DNA of 64,000 nt from Streptomyces sp. A012304 (GCF_026008495.1 NZ_BQUN01000103.1:57585-121584); one strand, 5' to 3'. Shown: positions 1-7,941, counted from the stretch's first letter. The notes: generated from the letters alone by a model not told the origin. Translations and numbers: made by a program.

Positions 1-235
1 GGTCCCGCACCCCCATCCCCCACTCGGCCCGCGGCCGCACCCCGGGCGGCTTGCCCCACCCGGCCAGGTGCAGCGCCCAGGTGACCAGTCCCGCCAGGAC
101 GACGATCGCGAGCCCCCCGGCCACCAGCGCGGCGGAGCCGGTGCACACCCCCACCCCCGCCACGGACCCCCCGACCGCCACGATGCCCACGCCGGTCCAG
201 CCGGCGACCGTGTGCCCCTCGTCGTACAGCGCCAT
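1..235 (-). CDS. HGxxPAAW-type small membrane protein, 3' end cut
   Basis: The reading frame starts with ATG at 235 on the minus strand and runs off the left edge, giving at least 78 residues. It begins MALYDEGHTVAGWTG, has two hydrophobic stretches (about residues 14-30 and 38-58) and then the segment HLAGWGKPPGVRPRAEW, which is typical of the short two-helix Streptomyces membrane proteins of the HGxxPAAW family. A GAGGG sequence lies 7 nt before the start. The function of the family is unknown. Only the last few residues seem to be missing. It is divergent from the MarR gene at 393 and shares its control region. Confidence 0.6.
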   Translation of the reverse strand, partial: MALYDEGHTVAGWTGVGIVAVGGSVAGVGVCTGSAALVAGGLAIVVLAGLVTWALHLAGWGKPPGVRPRAEWGMGVRD

Positions 236-252
236 CCGAATCCCTCACAGCC

Positions 253-290
253 TAAGAGGTTGATGAACCAAACCTCTTACAAGGTAAGAG
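253..290. promoter_or_regulatory. Candidate MarR operator (two overlapping inverted repeats)
   Basis: TAAGAGGTT at 253-261 is the exact reverse complement of AACCTCTTA at 271-279. A second perfect repeat, CTCTTAC (274-280) and GTAAGAG (284-290), overlaps it. The AT-rich block lies between the divergent small membrane protein and the MarR gene, so it is the natural site for autoregulation and control of both. This is inferred from position and symmetry. Confidence 0.6.
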
Positions 291-392
291 AAGAGGAAAG
301 CAGATAACAAGGACCCAGCAGGACGAAGAAGAACCGACGGAAACCCGGCGCCGTCCGGCAGGGGATCCGTACCGAGGAGAGAGCACCCCGCG

Positions 393-884
393 ATGACCGC
401 CCAGCCGCCGCCCCGTCCCGCCGCCACCCCCGCAGAAGCGATCGCGGCGATGGACGACCTCATCGCGACCCATCTGCTCGGCCAGCAGGAGATGGCCCAG
501 CGCCTGGGCCTGAACGTCACCGACCTGACCTGCTTCGCCTACGTCCTCCAGGCCGGCGAGAACCTCCTGACCGCGGGTGACCTCGCGACCCGCGTGCACG
601 TCACCACGGGCGCGGTGACCGGCATCCTCAACCGCCTCGAACGCGCCGGCTACGTCACCCGCCGCCCCGACCCCCAGGACCGCCGACGCGTCCGCGTGGC
701 CGCCGTACCCGACGCCGTGGCCCGCGCCTACGCCCTCTACCAGCCCTACTACGACCGCCTGGGCGCCCTCTTCGCCGATTACTCCCCCGAGGAGCGGGCC
801 GTCCTGACGGACTGGTTCACCCGCGCGACGACCCTGGCCCGCGCCTACCGCGAGGAACTCCGCACCGACGAGAACCCCGCCTGA
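393..884 (+). CDS. MarR-family transcriptional regulator
   Basis: The product has 163 residues, a normal MarR length. A winged helix spans roughly residues 40-115: recognition segment DLATRVHVTTGAVTGILNRL, then the wing with RRPDPQDRRRVRV, the DxRxxxV signature of MarR proteins. The flanking helices would form the dimer interface. GGAGA lies about 10 nt before the ATG. MarR proteins usually repress a neighbouring gene until a small phenolic or oxidative ligand binds; here the divergent membrane protein is the likely target. The ligand cannot be read from sequence. Confidence 0.85.
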   Translation: MTAQPPPRPAATPAEAIAAMDDLIATHLLGQQEMAQRLGLNVTDLTCFAYVLQAGENLLTAGDLATRVHVTTGAVTGILNRLERAGYVTRRPDPQDRRRVRVAAVPDAVARAYALYQPYYDRLGALFADYSPEERAVLTDWFTRATTLARAYREELRTDENPA

Positions 885-957
885 CGGCCCAGGCCCGCCC
901 CCTCGGACCCGGCGAGCACGGCCGCGAGCCCTCGAAGGCGCTCCCAGGTACCGGCCA

Positions 958-1635
958 TCAGACCTCGTCCGGACGCAGGGCGTCGAGGATGAGGCCGAGG
1001 CCGAACTCGAACTCGTCGGCGTAGTCGTAACCGGGCTTGAGCGCGTGCTCGACGGCGAGCTCGGTGAGGTGGGGATAGGCGTCGGCGGGCATGTCGCGCA
1101 GCATGGCGCCCGCGACCTCGTCCAGCTCCGCGGAGTTGGCGAACGGCAGGCTCAGCTCCTGGAGCACGAAGCCGTACAGGTAGCTGTCGACGAGCGAGAA
1201 GGCGTGCGCGGCCATGGGGACGGAGAACCCTCCGGTGCGCAGGGCGCCGAGGACGGCGTCGTGGTGGCGCAGGGTCGCGGGGCCGGGCCGGCTGCGGGAG
1301 TCCATGAGGCCGACGGCCCAGGGATGGCGCCGGAGCGCGGCACGGGCGGACTCCGCCCGGTGGCGCATGGCGCTCTTCCAGTCCGTGTCGCGCGGTGGCA
1401 GGTCGATCTCGGCGAACACCGCGTCCACCATGCCGTCGAGGATCTCCTCCCGGCCCGCGACGTGGTGGTAGAGCGACATCGCCTCGACACCGAGGGGTTC
1501 GGCGATGGCCCGCATGGTCAGCGCGGCCGTCCCCTTGGCGTCCGCCACCGCCACCGCCGTACGGATCACCCGCTCACGACTGAGCGGGATACGCGCCGAC
1601 GCCCGCCGCCGTCCCCCCTTGCCTCCCTCGCTCAC
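958..1635 (-). CDS. TetR-family regulator (TetR_C_1 type)
   Basis: The 225-residue product has a basic N-terminal tail, a TetR helix-turn-helix at about residues 20-65 (TMRAIAEPLGVEAMSLYHHV) and an all-helical ligand domain resembling the TetR_C_1 group (pattern HHDAVLGALRTGGFS). It is divergent from the NAD(P)-binding protein at 1728, and two near-identical palindromes lie between them. The arrangement implies that it represses itself and that gene; the inducer is unknown. Confidence 0.85.
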   Translation of the reverse strand: MSEGGKGGRRRASARIPLSRERVIRTAVAVADAKGTAALTMRAIAEPLGVEAMSLYHHVAGREEILDGMVDAVFAEIDLPPRDTDWKSAMRHRAESARAALRRHPWAVGLMDSRSRPGPATLRHHDAVLGALRTGGFSVPMAAHAFSLVDSYLYGFVLQELSLPFANSAELDEVAGAMLRDMPADAYPHLTELAVEHALKPGYDYADEFEFGLGLILDALRPDEV

Positions 1636-1662
1636 GGACTGCTCCTTTCCCTTCCCTTGACC

Positions 1663-1701
1663 GCCTTACAGCATAAGGCTAGCTTGCCTTACAACATAAG
1701 G
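1663..1701. promoter_or_regulatory. Tandem TetR operators
   Basis: Two copies of the same palindrome lie in the divergent intergenic region. GCCTTA-CAGCA-TAAGGC occupies 1663-1679 and CCTTA-CAACA-TAAGG occupies 1687-1701. Their centres are 23 bp apart, close to two helical turns. This suits cooperative binding of two TetR dimers covering both divergent promoters. Confidence 0.75.
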
Positions 1702-1727
1702 TGGACATTCCGGCGAAGGGCTGCGCC

Positions 1728-2426
1728 ATGGGCACGGATCACATCAGGAAGGTCTGCGTCATCGGGGCTTCGGGGAAGCTCGGGCAGTACATGGTCCGGC
1801 ACGCGCTGGACCGCGGCTACGAGGTGGTCGGGGTGTGCCGCGAGCGCAGCGTGCCGAAACTGGCCGCGTTCGAGGGCCGGATCACCGTCGTCCCCGGACC
1901 CACCGACGACCCGGAGGTGATCCGGCGGGCGGTCGCCGGGTGCGACGGGGTGCTGACGGTGCTGGTGCCCTGGGGCGTGCGGCAGTACGCGTCGGGCACG
2001 GCCCAGGCGGTGCTCGACCACGCCCGGCCGGGCGCCCGCCTGATCTTCTCCTGCGGCTGGCACATCACCCGCGACGGCAAGGACAGGTACTCGTGGACGT
2101 TCCGGGCGGCCCTGCGGATCGCCGCCGTGCTGGGCAGGCTCGTCCGCGCCGTCGAGATAGACGACCAGGTGGAGGCCTGCCGCCGCGTCTTCGCCAGCGA
2201 CACCCGCTGGACCGTCGTACGCGGCAGCAGCCTGGAGGAGGGCGAGAGCCAGGGCCTCCCCGTCTGGAGCCGGCACGTCGGCGACCCCGTCCTCTCCAGC
2301 AACCTCACCCGCCGCGTCGACTTCGCCCTGTTCATGGTCGAAGCCCTCACCGACGACACCCTCGTCCAGGAGGCCCCCGCCATCGTCGGCCGCCAGACCC
2401 CGAGCGCCCTCACCCACAGCCGGTGA
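1728..2426 (+). CDS. NAD(P)-binding (NmrA/SDR-like) oxidoreductase
   Basis: The 232-residue product opens with a Rossmann fold: VCVIGASGKLGQYMV near the N-terminus is the GxxGxxG dinucleotide-binding loop of atypical short-chain dehydrogenases (NmrA/YwnB-like). No YxxxK catalytic pair is obvious, as in NmrA-like sensors and NADPH:quinone reductases. I prefer ATG 1728 over an in-frame GTG at 1701, because GAAGGG lies 7 nt upstream of 1728 and the GTG falls inside the TetR operator. It is divergent from, and probably repressed by, the TetR gene at 958-1635. The substrate is unknown. Confidence 0.7.
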   Translation: MGTDHIRKVCVIGASGKLGQYMVRHALDRGYEVVGVCRERSVPKLAAFEGRITVVPGPTDDPEVIRRAVAGCDGVLTVLVPWGVRQYASGTAQAVLDHARPGARLIFSCGWHITRDGKDRYSWTFRAALRIAAVLGRLVRAVEIDDQVEACRRVFASDTRWTVVRGSSLEEGESQGLPVWSRHVGDPVLSSNLTRRVDFALFMVEALTDDTLVQEAPAIVGRQTPSALTHSR

Positions 2427-2545
2427 TCAATCCACCGGGGGCCGCCAGCCTGACCGGGCCTCATCTCCGAGAGGGGGCGCCTCCTCGCACAAGGCGACGA
2501 GACGCAGCCCCGGGAGACGAGGTGGAGTGATGGAAAAGCCGAACC

Positions 2546-2720
2546 CTTCCCCGGAGACCAAGGGGAAGATCCGCAAGGTGGCCGGCCGCTCGCGACCTGT
2601 TCCGGGACGCCTGCCCCGTTGCCGGGTAGCGTGATCACATGCAGCTGTTTCTGACGCCTCCGCCGCCCGCCGCTTGAGGCGGGCAGTCGTGCAGAGCCAT
2701 CCCGAGGTGCCGGGATGGCT
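2546..2720 (+). promoter_or_regulatory. Structured leader with three hairpins upstream of EamA gene
   Basis: The 348-bp stretch 2427-2774 carries no convincing gene but has three perfect hairpins: CTTCCCC/GGGGAAG at 2546-2568, GCCCGCC/GGCGGGC at 2665-2684, and a 10-bp stem AGCCATCCCG/CGGGATGGCT at 2695-2720 with a 6-nt loop. The first could terminate the preceding gene. The other two lie 55-110 bp before the EamA start and could form an attenuator or ligand-responsive leader. I do not recognise a known riboswitch. Confidence 0.4.
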
Positions 2721-2774
2721 GTGTGGGTTGCCCACGGAAGAGATCGTGCCGGCAACCACTCGAGGAGACCTCAG

Positions 2775-3788
2775 TTGCAGTCCTCTTCTGCCCTGTCCGT
2801 TCGGCAGGGTGTTCTCTACGTCGCGATTGCGGCCACAGCGTGGGGCACTGGCGGTGCTGTAGCCGCCGAACTGTACGACGTCGGCGGGATCGGCCCCGTC
2901 TCCGTTTCCTTCTGGCGATTCCTGACCGGACTCGGACTACTCCTGACCGCTCATCTGGTACGGCGGACCCGGCGGCCGGAGACGGCGCTCTCGCTGCGCG
3001 CAACCTACGCGGCGAACCCACGGCGAGCCCTGGTCACAGGCTTGGGGCTGGCCGTGTACCAGACGGCCTACTTCGCCTCCGTGCAACAGGCCGGACTGAC
3101 CGTAGCCACGGTGGTGACCCTGGGCTCGGGCCCCGTACTGGTCGCCGTCGGAGCCCGGCTCACCCTGGGCGAGCGCACCGGCGCCGCCGGAACCGCCGCC
3201 GTGGTGAGCGGCGTCATCGGCCTGGTGCTGCTGATGGGCGGCGCGGACGGGAGCACCGGCCCGGCTCCCCTCCTGGGCATCGGGTACGCGCTGCTCTCCG
3301 CAGCCGGCTACGCGGGCGTAACGCTGCTGGGCCGCTTCACCGGCCGGAAGAACGCCGGTGGCGCGTTCGAAGCGACGGTGACCGGCTTCGCGGTGGGCAC
3401 AGTCTGCCTTCTGCCGATGGCTCTGCTGGAGGGCCTGCTGCCCGACATGGAGCGTGCGGCCTGGACCCTCGGCCTGATCCTCTACGTGGGAGCGGTGCCG
3501 ACGGCGCTGGCGTACACGTTGTTCTTCGTCGGCCTCGGAGCCGTACGGGCGACCACCGCCTCCGTGGTCGCCCTGGTCGAGCCACTCACCGCGGCGGTCA
3601 TCGGCGTCCTGGTCTTCGACGAGCGGCCCAACGCGGTCGTCCTCACCGGCACGGCCCTGCTGCTGTTCGCCGTGCTCTTCCTGACGTTGGACGAAGGGGC
3701 CGCCCGAGCGGCGACCCACCGGACCCCCGCCCCCAGGGCCGACCACGGCCGGCACACGTCGCATCCGGCCACACAGACCAAGGACTGA
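2775..3788 (+). CDS. EamA/DMT-family transporter
   Basis: The 337-residue integral membrane protein has about ten hydrophobic helices in two homologous halves, the layout of drug/metabolite (EamA, RhaT-like) exporters. The first half contains AATAWGTGG and the second VGAVPTALAYTLFF and VALVEPLTAAVIGVLVF, typical EamA signatures. The tail after the last helix is short and His/Arg-rich. I choose TTG at 2775 because GAGGAG sits 7 nt upstream; the open frame extends 20 codons further without a ribosome site. The substrate is unknown; relatives export amino acids or purines. Confidence 0.8.
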   Translation: MQSSSALSVRQGVLYVAIAATAWGTGGAVAAELYDVGGIGPVSVSFWRFLTGLGLLLTAHLVRRTRRPETALSLRATYAANPRRALVTGLGLAVYQTAYFASVQQAGLTVATVVTLGSGPVLVAVGARLTLGERTGAAGTAAVVSGVIGLVLLMGGADGSTGPAPLLGIGYALLSAAGYAGVTLLGRFTGRKNAGGAFEATVTGFAVGTVCLLPMALLEGLLPDMERAAWTLGLILYVGAVPTALAYTLFFVGLGAVRATTASVVALVEPLTAAVIGVLVFDERPNAVVLTGTALLLFAVLFLTLDEGAARAATHRTPAPRADHGRHTSHPATQTKD

Positions 3789-3810
3789 CAGCGACACACC
3801 ATGCGCAGAC

Positions 3811-3841
3811 GGGCAGTGGCCGACCAACGCCCACTGCCCGC
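3811..3841 (+). terminator. Hairpin terminator after EamA gene
   Basis: CGGGCAGTGG (3811-3820) pairs perfectly with CCACTGCCCG (3832-3841) around an 11-nt loop, 22 bp after the EamA stop codon. There is no U-tract, as is common in Streptomyces. Confidence 0.7.
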
Positions 3842-3970
3842 CACCACTGCCTGTAGCAGACACTGCGCAACTGCGCCCAAGCCTCGGCCCCGGGCCTCCT
3901 GCTGACTCGTCAGCCCGTCGGCTCGACGACAGGTCGCTACTCACTGAACTCCACGTCCTGGCACTCGGCC

Positions 3971-3986
3971 GCTTCCAATTGGAAGC
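3971..3986. promoter_or_regulatory. 16-bp perfect palindrome upstream of NUDIX gene
   Basis: GCTTCCAATTGGAAGC is fully self-complementary and AT-rich against its surroundings. It lies 108 bp before the NUDIX start, inside the 305-bp gap 3789-4093. A smaller inverted repeat, CGTCA-GAG-TGACG, follows at about 4006-4018. The palindrome looks like a dimeric repressor site, but the regulator is not identifiable here. Confidence 0.45.
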
Positions 3987-4093
3987 ATTGCCCGCACTGG
4001 ACATCTCGTCAGAGTGACGTAAAAAGGACCGAACCTGCGCCCCCCTTCCAGCCGGTCTGAGACCCTGGAGACCGATCGAGAGGGGCCGCAGGT

Positions 4094-4627
4094 ATGGAGT
4101 GGAAGACCCACGGTGAGCGACAGGTCTACACGAACAAGTGGGTGAATCTGTGTCTGGTCGACGTCCAGCAGCCTGACGGGCGCAGGTGGGAGTACCACGT
4201 CGTCCGCCTCCGGCACCTGGCCGTTGCCGCCGTGGTCAACGAGCGCCAAGAGGTCCTGATGATGTGGCGGCACCGCTTCATCACGGACTCATGGGCCTGG
4301 GAGCTGCCCATGGGCCTGGTCGAGGACGGCGAGACGCCGGAGGAAGCGGCAGCCCGCGAAGTCCTGGAAGAAACCGGCTGGCGCCCCGGCCCCATCAAGC
4401 CCCTGATCTATGCCGAGCCGGCGAACGGCATCACCGACTCGCAGCACCACGTCTTCCGCATCGACGGCGCCACGTACGCCGGTCCGCCCACGGAGAAGAA
4501 CGAGTCCGACCGCATCGAGTGGATCCCCCTCTCGGAGGTACGCGGGATGATAGACCGCCGCGAGGTCGTGAGTAGTGGATCTCTCGTCGGCCTGCTCTAC
4601 CTGCTCATGGACGAAGCGATCCGCTGA
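4094..4627 (+). CDS. NUDIX hydrolase
   Basis: The 177-residue product has a complete NUDIX box at residues 74-96: G-x5-E-x7-REVLEETGW, with all metal-binding glutamates present. The layout (N-terminal strands, box, then a loop with EKNESDRIEWIPL) resembles the ADP-sugar/nucleotide-sugar pyrophosphatases. They cleave NDP-X compounds with Mg2+ in the cytoplasm. Its 3' end overlaps the repaired C-terminus of the convergent XRE/TPR gene by 23 bp. Codon use is visibly less GC-biased than in the core genes. Confidence 0.85.
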   Translation: MEWKTHGERQVYTNKWVNLCLVDVQQPDGRRWEYHVVRLRHLAVAAVVNERQEVLMMWRHRFITDSWAWELPMGLVEDGETPEEAAAREVLEETGWRPGPIKPLIYAEPANGITDSQHHVFRIDGATYAGPPTEKNESDRIEWIPLSEVRGMIDRREVVSSGSLVGLLYLLMDEAIR

Positions 4628-5946
4628 CCGGCGGGAGGAGTTCCCGTAGCCGCGCCTCGAAGGCAAGGGCTACGGGCTCCTGCCTGTGTGGGGCCAACTG
4701 GTCGTAGAACTCCCTGAGATGCCCTGATACACGCTCCGAGGCCACCGCCGATGCGGGCTCAAGGGCTTGGCGTGGCGGTATGGCACGCCTGGTCAAGCTT
4801 GCCCTGGTCAAGCTGTGTACGAGCCAGCCAGAACGAGTGAAACGCGCGGCCTCGCTGGTTCGTCTGCTGCTCCCGCCGCAGGGCATCGGCGATCAAAGGT
4901 TCGGCGGTTGCCGCTTCGCCCAGTCGGCCATGGGCGATGCCCGTGTCCACGATGAGCTTCGGCTCATCGAAGTAGGTCACCCATGAGGGGTCCGGATCGC
5001 TCGCCCCGATCTGCTCGAATTGGCTGTGTGCTTCCCCGATCGCCCGGTGCGTGTCATCACGGTTGCCGAGGGTGGCATGGGCGAATGCTTCCCGCATGGC
5101 CAGCATCGACATGACGCGCGGCGTACTGCCGAGTGCTGACCGAGCCTGGTCCTGGGCGGCGGTGACGAGTGCCAATGAGTCCGCTGGCTTGTCCTGGTAG
5201 GTCGCCTGCAAGCTCATGCAGGCGAGGACGTTGGCCATGAACTGCCGGTCGTCGATCTCCTTCGCCAGGTGCAAGGCCTCGGTGAAGTACGCGCGGGCTT
5301 GGTTGTACTGGCGGGCGTCGAAGTAGGTCCAGCCAGTCAGGCGGGCCAGCTCGGCCGCGATGCCATACAGGCCGTTCTGGATGGACGGCGGTCGGCTCTC
5401 CTTCAAGAGTCCGACGACATAACGGAGCTGGCCGACAATGGCAGGCCGCAGTGCTTCTCCGCCGTGCTGGTCGTCTCGTCGCCAGTAGTCCTCGATGGAG
5501 GAGCGAAAAGCTTCAAGAGTGGCCTTGTTCAAGCTGGTTCGCGTGGCCAGCGCCAAGATGCTGTCCACATCGGGACCTGGCAGCGACGCGGGGGCCTGCT
5601 GCTCCGGCTCCGATATCTGGGGCGCCTCGCGCTCGTCGACCACGAGAGCCTGGGGCGTCTCCCACGCCCGGCGGGCGAGCCCGAGCATGCCTCCTGGGAT
5701 GCGCAAGCCGTCTGAGATTCGCTCGATGACGTCCATGTGCCGCAAGTGGCGTCGGCCTGCGATGACTTCGCCCACACGGCTCGGCGTCAGGTCACAACGC
5801 CGGGCGATCATCGAGGGGTAGATGCCCGCCCTGACCTTCAGCAGCCGGAAGACTCTGGCGAAGTCCCGGACCCGACACGCATCGATCATCTCCGGATCGG
5901 TGAGCAGCCTGGCCGGCAGTTCCTGCGGCCGGTCCGGGTCGGGCAT
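4605..5946 (-). pseudogene. XRE-type regulator with TPR domain, frameshifted near the 3' end
   Basis: The frame opening at ATG 5946 (GGAG 6 nt upstream) encodes an N-terminal helix-turn-helix (about residues 45-65, ARRCDLTPSRVGEVIAGRR). It is followed by tetratricopeptide-like helical repeats, the build of many Streptomyces XRE regulators. It stops at 4759 after 395 residues with an abrupt tail, HTATPSP. The -1 frame continues without a break as ALEPASAVASERVSGHL and ends at 4605. Removing one base near 4769-4773 joins the frames into a 446-residue protein whose C-terminal helices look natural. This is either a genuine truncating mutation or a sequencing error in a short C/G run. It is divergent from the small-gene set at 6073 and the palindrome between them is its probable operator. 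Confidence 0.75.
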
Positions 5947-6006
5947 CGGCAAGCTCCCACACTGCGAGGGCTACGCAACGTCGCTGGTTCTCTACTTCCC
6001 GCGATG

Positions 6007-6023
6007 TTACCCAGGTTGGGTAA
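6007..6023. promoter_or_regulatory. Palindromic operator between XRE gene and small-gene set
   Basis: TTACCCA-GGT-TGGGTAA is a perfect 7+3+7 inverted repeat, 60 bp upstream of the XRE start and 50 bp upstream of the 76-aa gene. Its place between divergent units makes it the likely binding site of the XRE regulator; direct evidence is lacking. Confidence 0.6.
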
Positions 6024-6072
6024 TCAGCCTGACCTTCTACCGACGGCCTTCCGATCGCGATGCCTCCCTTGC

Positions 6073-6303
6073 ATGGCGAGCAACCAGCAGACCAGACCAG
6101 GCATCGGTGAACTGGCGAAGGACACCGCCAAGGGACGCATCGGCATCGTCATGGGTGAGCTCGGCGGCCGAGTGCAGATACGGCCCATCGGCGGCGGCCG
6201 GGAGTGGGATGCCATGCCGGACAAGGTGGTGCAGCCGAGTGCTCGGGAGAAACTGAGCGCACGCCTGGCCATCAAGAACGGCAACAGCAGGGACGGCCTG
6301 TGA
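6073..6303 (+). CDS. Small hypothetical protein, 76 aa
   Basis: The protein starts MASNQQTRPGIGELAKD and ends NGNSRDGL. It has no membrane segment or signal peptide; the middle (RIGIVMGELGGRVQIRPIGG) looks like a small beta-rich domain. No clear ribosome site precedes the ATG. The frame is open upstream, but that region overlaps the XRE gene. It overlaps the following 33-aa gene by 4 nt (GTGA), so the two are translationally coupled. Its function is unknown; similar short proteins are often found opposite XRE/TPR regulators in Streptomyces. Confidence 0.6.
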   Translation: MASNQQTRPGIGELAKDTAKGRIGIVMGELGGRVQIRPIGGGREWDAMPDKVVQPSAREKLSARLAIKNGNSRDGL

Positions 6304-6401
6304 TCTGCGCCATCGGCCGATACGCGGGAGTCCTCTTCATCATCATGATCAGCGGGTCGTGCGGCCTGGTGATCGGCATGGCTCTCGCTGTCGGCCAGTA
6401 G
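6300..6401 (+). CDS. 33-aa membrane peptide
   Basis: GTG at 6300 overlaps the stop codon of the 76-aa gene. The product, MICAIGRYAGVLFIIMISGS followed by CGLVIGMALAVGQ, is essentially one hydrophobic helix with an arginine near the N-terminus. It resembles single-span holin- or toxin-like peptides or small membrane-complex subunits, but length alone cannot decide. Support comes from coupling to the gene before it and the sharp hydrophobicity. Confidence 0.5.
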   Translation: MICAIGRYAGVLFIIMISGSCGLVIGMALAVGQ

Positions 6402-6511
6402 ACCGGCCGCCCCAGGCGGGTGCTCATTCCCTGGTTTCCCCCACGCCCGTTCGGGGCGGCCTCCCAACCCTGAAAGTGCCACGCTCCACTACCCAAAAAG
6501 GGAGTACTCGC

Positions 6512-6955
6512 ATGACGGCAACGGCGAACGACCAGAAGACCGGCCGCGCGGTGGCCGGCGAGGAGCTGTTCCAGAGCCTCGCCCACTTCGTGGTCGTCCA
6601 CAACGGGCAGTCACCCGAGCGTGCCGAGCGGATCGCGGACCAGGCGCTGGCCTTCGTGGTCACCGCAGCCACCGCGATCGTCCCCATGGTCCCGTCGGAC
6701 GACGTGGACCTGGGCCTTCACGCGCTCATCCTGCACACGAAGGAGTACGCCGAGCTGTGCGAGCGGTACGCGGGCCGCTTCCTGCACCACAACCCGAAGC
6801 CCGGTGGTGGCGCCCGTGATCCGAAGCAGGTCACCGCTTCGGCACGGGCCATGAAGACTGCGGGCTTCATGGTCTTCGACGACCTGTGGACCGTGGACGG
6901 CACGAACCTCGCCCAGTGCGACTCCGACTGCGGCCGCCCGTACGGCCAGGCGTAG
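6512..6955 (+). CDS. Hypothetical 147-aa protein, Cys/Ser/Thr-containing tail, upstream of kinase-like gene
   Basis: GGGAG sits 8 nt before ATG 6512. Residues about 15-110 form a predicted helical domain (ELFQSLAHFVVVHNGQ; DVDLGLHALILHTKEYAELC). The last 25 residues change character: VDGTNLAQCDSDCGRPYGQA, with two Cys, a Thr and a Ser in a short polar, glycine-ended tail. The next gene, 69 bp downstream, encodes a protein-kinase-like enzyme. A folded leader-like domain with a Cys/Ser/Thr tail beside a kinase-fold enzyme fits a ribosomally made, modified peptide (RiPP) precursor or a dedicated kinase substrate. Both are inference. Confidence 0.65.
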   Translation: MTATANDQKTGRAVAGEELFQSLAHFVVVHNGQSPERAERIADQALAFVVTAATAIVPMVPSDDVDLGLHALILHTKEYAELCERYAGRFLHHNPKPGGGARDPKQVTASARAMKTAGFMVFDDLWTVDGTNLAQCDSDCGRPYGQA

Positions 6956-7024
6956 CACAGACAGCAGCGAACGCGGCCGGCCTCGACCCGTGGCCGGCCG
7001 CGTTCGCTCGGAAGGAGACAGACG

Positions 7025-7867
7025 TTGTCCGGCTCACCCTCTGAACTGCCGATCGTGGTGCTCGACGCCCTCGTGCCCACGTCTCAGCGCCTCGTCCTGA
7101 ACCGCCGGGGCTCCATGGTCTGGGAGGTGCAGAGCCATCGAGGTCACTACGCCGTCAAGGTCGGCTATCCGATCGAGGCTACGGCCGACTGGCCCGCCCA
7201 GCCCTGGACCGCCCTCGCGCCCGCACGCGAGGGTGCCGTGCTGCATCGCCTCGGATGCGACGACTTCGCGTACGGGGAATGGGAGCACGGGACGTGGAAC
7301 TTCCAGCCGTGGCATCAAGGGCCGGACCTGTACCGCCTGTGGGAGCCCTGCCGTAGCAAAGACTTGTCCGTCGCACCGCACTCCAGCGTGGCACTGGGCT
7401 GTGTCGAGGCGCTGGCCGAACTGCACGCCAAGGGTTGGGCCCACGGCGACGTACAGCCCGCCCACTTCATCGTCGGGCCGGAGCGGACGCATCTCATCGA
7501 TCTGGCTCTAGCCCGAGGTGGGCACGTCCCCGAGGGGTACGACTTCCCGTTCCGCGGCTGCCTCGTCCACTACGAGGCGCCGGAGATCGCGCGCAGCGTA
7601 CTCGCCACTGGTGAGGCCGAGCCCACGCCGGAAGCCGACATCTACGCCCTCGGCGCCTCCCTGCTCATCTCGGCCACCGGTTGGCGGGCCGTCGAGTACC
7701 CGGACGACGCTCCACGCCCCGTCCAGAGGGAGGCCGTGGCCAACGGCAGACGCCGCCCCGTCAAAGCGGGCGGTGAGCTGGGCGAGGTGATCGAGGCGAT
7801 GCTCTGCCCTGCTCCCGAAGACCGACCGACCATCTACGAGGTGGGTAAGGCCCTGAGCTGCCTCTAG
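7025..7867 (+). CDS. Protein-kinase-like enzyme (atypical Ser/Thr kinase or phosphotransferase fold)
   Basis: TTG 7025 has AAGGAG 7 nt upstream. The 280-residue protein shows a kinase core. A VAIK-like lysine lies in HYAVKVGYP (K45); HGDVQPAHF at 140-148 stands for HRDxKPxN, with the catalytic Asp kept but Asn replaced by His. LIDLA (157-161) holds the DFG-type metal Asp, YEAPE (183-187) is the APE motif, and ADIYALGASL (204-213) is the helix F motif. No glycine-rich loop is evident and there is no membrane helix. It probably acts in the cytoplasm on the product of the 147-aa gene. It could also be a LanK/TvaC-like peptide-modifying phosphotransferase. Confidence 0.7.
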   Translation: MSGSPSELPIVVLDALVPTSQRLVLNRRGSMVWEVQSHRGHYAVKVGYPIEATADWPAQPWTALAPAREGAVLHRLGCDDFAYGEWEHGTWNFQPWHQGPDLYRLWEPCRSKDLSVAPHSSVALGCVEALAELHAKGWAHGDVQPAHFIVGPERTHLIDLALARGGHVPEGYDFPFRGCLVHYEAPEIARSVLATGEAEPTPEADIYALGASLLISATGWRAVEYPDDAPRPVQREAVANGRRRPVKAGGELGEVIEAMLCPAPEDRPTIYEVGKALSCL

Positions 7868-7941
7868 AGCCCGGTTCGCCCGGCGGCGCTCGCCACGCAA
7901 AGACGGTTGCCGTCGACCACTGCCGTCAACACAAAAGCCAG

